Shown here: in pieces, positions 63,197 through 64,000 of the stretch
Layout of the letters: every line of letters starts with the position of its first letter
Numbering within the stretch: the stretch's first letter is position 1
DNA from: Linanthus parryae
Lineage: Eukaryota > Streptophyta > Magnoliopsida > Ericales > Polemoniaceae
Direction of reading: 5' to 3'
Assembly (NCBI GenBank): GCA_023055425.1
Contig: JALGPY010000001.1
Span: 109,845,057-109,909,056 of the forward strand
DNA: 64,000 nt
The notes under the pieces: model-generated
Databases searched by the model: none
What the model saw: only the letters and a program-made list of their open reading frames with translations
Told to the model about the DNA's origin: nothing
Translations under genes and position numbers: made by a program

Positions 63197-64000
63197 AGAC
63201 AGATTCATGGTATTGACTATGATGAAACCTTTTCCCCAGTCGCAATGACCAAATCCATTCGAATTTTACTTGCTATTGCAGCTTATCACGATTATGAGAT
63301 TTGGCAGATGGATGTCAAAACAGCGTTTCTGTATGGAAACCTCCTTGAGGATGTGTACATGACACAACCAGAGGGTTTTGAGGATCCAGAGCATGCCCAT
63401 AAAGTTTTTAAGTTGCACCGATCCATTTATGGGTTGAAGCAAGCTTCTAGGAGTTGGAACCCACATTTTGATGACGCGGTCAAAGAGTTTGGCTTCATCT
63501 TAAACGAAGATGAACCTTGTTTCTACAAGAATGTTGGTGGGAGTTCTAATGTGTTTCTGGTCTTGTATGTGGATGACATACTACTCATTGGAAACGACAT
63601 TCCTACCTTGCAATCTGTTAAAGATAGGATAGGAAAGTGTTTCTCAATGAAGGACTTAGGGGATGCATCTTACATAATTGGTATGAAGATCTATAGGGAT
63701 AGATCGAGGAAGCTGCTAGGCCTCAGTCAAAGTACATATATTGACAAGGTGTTGAAACGGTTTAACATGCAAGATTCCAAGAAGGGATTCTTGTCCATGT
63801 CACATGGAATCACCCTTTCGAAGGATGATTGTCCCTCTAATGTGATTGAGAAGGACCGCATGAGTAGGATACCCTATGCGTCGTCCATTGGATCCATCAT
63901 GTACGCCATGTTATGTACTAGAGTAGATGTGTCATACGCGTTGAGTATGGCAAGCATATATCAGTTTAATCTGGGTGAGAGTCACTGGATAGTGGTCAAG
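63197..64000 (+). pseudogene. reverse transcriptase palm and thumb, open to window edge
   Basis: An uninterrupted frame of about 268 codons runs to the window end: FRQIHGIDYDETFSPVAMTK, YEIWQMDVKTAFLYGNLLED, SIYGLKQASRSWNPHFDDAV, FLVLYVDDILLIGNDIPTLQ (catalytic YVDD), SMKDLGDASYIIGMKIYRDR and SSIGSIMYAMLCTRVDVSYA. It is the best preserved coding stretch in the window. It is separated from the fingers only by one nonsense codon at 63194-63196. RNase H and the 3' LTR must lie beyond base 64000. Confidence 0.92.

Larger units (their letters stand above)
54462..64000 (+). mobile_element. family A copia element 3, best preserved, runs off right edge
   Basis: 5' LTR 54462-58656 (inflated by two solo LTRs), degenerate primer-binding site, leader, gag with intact core, protease, integrase with a foreign insert, and reverse transcriptase reaching the window edge. 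The left flank is GTTAG; the right end is unseen. Gag lacks the leader-segment replacement of the two sister copies. Confidence 0.9.

Noticed and set aside
1..64000. CRISPR arrays, rRNA, bacterial operons or prophage
   Set aside because: Nothing of the sort is visible; all organisation is that of a plant nuclear genome.

Overview
This is a repeat-dominated stretch of a flowering-plant nuclear genome, most likely a eudicot. Nearly all of it is nested retrotransposons; only a few kilobases look like host DNA. There are no bacterial operons, rRNA arrays or CRISPR. The best-supported host gene is a small secreted cystatin-like gene (27522-27935, minus). Signs of a second host transcription unit flank a 16.6-kb retrotransposon: a CT-rich leader with a short ORF near 31.8-32.1 kb, and a short acidic exon with a SUMO-interaction-like motif near 50.6 kb.

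Layout. (1) 1-3108 minus: a broken Ty1/copia element (Tork/TNT-like) with a 408-bp LTR, running off the left edge. (2) 3114-4957 and 14954-about 16960 minus: one L1-type LINE, split by a 9,986-bp Sirevirus-like copia element (4963-14948, TSD AGAGA). The LTRs of that element point right but its whole gag-pol-ORF3 block points left: the interior has been inverted, with both breakpoints at copies of a short palindrome. (3) 17295-24400 plus: a degraded copia element with TSD GTGAA. (4) 24401-32327: host DNA with a 1.2-kb LINE-like retroposon, MITE-like and hAT elements, SINE-like sequences and the cystatin-like gene. (5) 32328-48913 plus: a 16,586-bp copia element with TSD TATTC, carrying a nested, 5'-truncated Sirevirus-like element (34844-43508). 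(6) 48914-54461: host DNA with several tandem repeats and a LINE endonuclease fragment. (7) 54462-64000 plus: a third copy of the family in (3) and (5), running off the right edge. Its 5' LTR carries two solo Sirevirus-like LTRs in opposite orientations, each with a perfect 5-bp TSD, and its pol gene carries about 365 bp of foreign sequence.

How the parts relate. Two copia families dominate. Family A (items 3, 5, 7) has LTRs starting TGTTGGA and ending near ACCCTACA, a leader of about 1.5 kb and a TNT-like gag-pol. Two of its three copies share a derived structure in which a leader segment replaces the gag core. Family B (Sirevirus-like) has LTRs ending CTTTCA, two gag zinc knuckles, pol, and a third ORF behind pol with a CT-rich leader of its own. 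Family B is packed with a 10-16 bp palindrome of the form CAARGCYTTG that is largely absent from family A. All retrotransposon genes carry stops or frameshifts; none looks able to move on its own. Readings come from conserved motifs and from matching LTR ends and TSDs by eye; no database search was possible.
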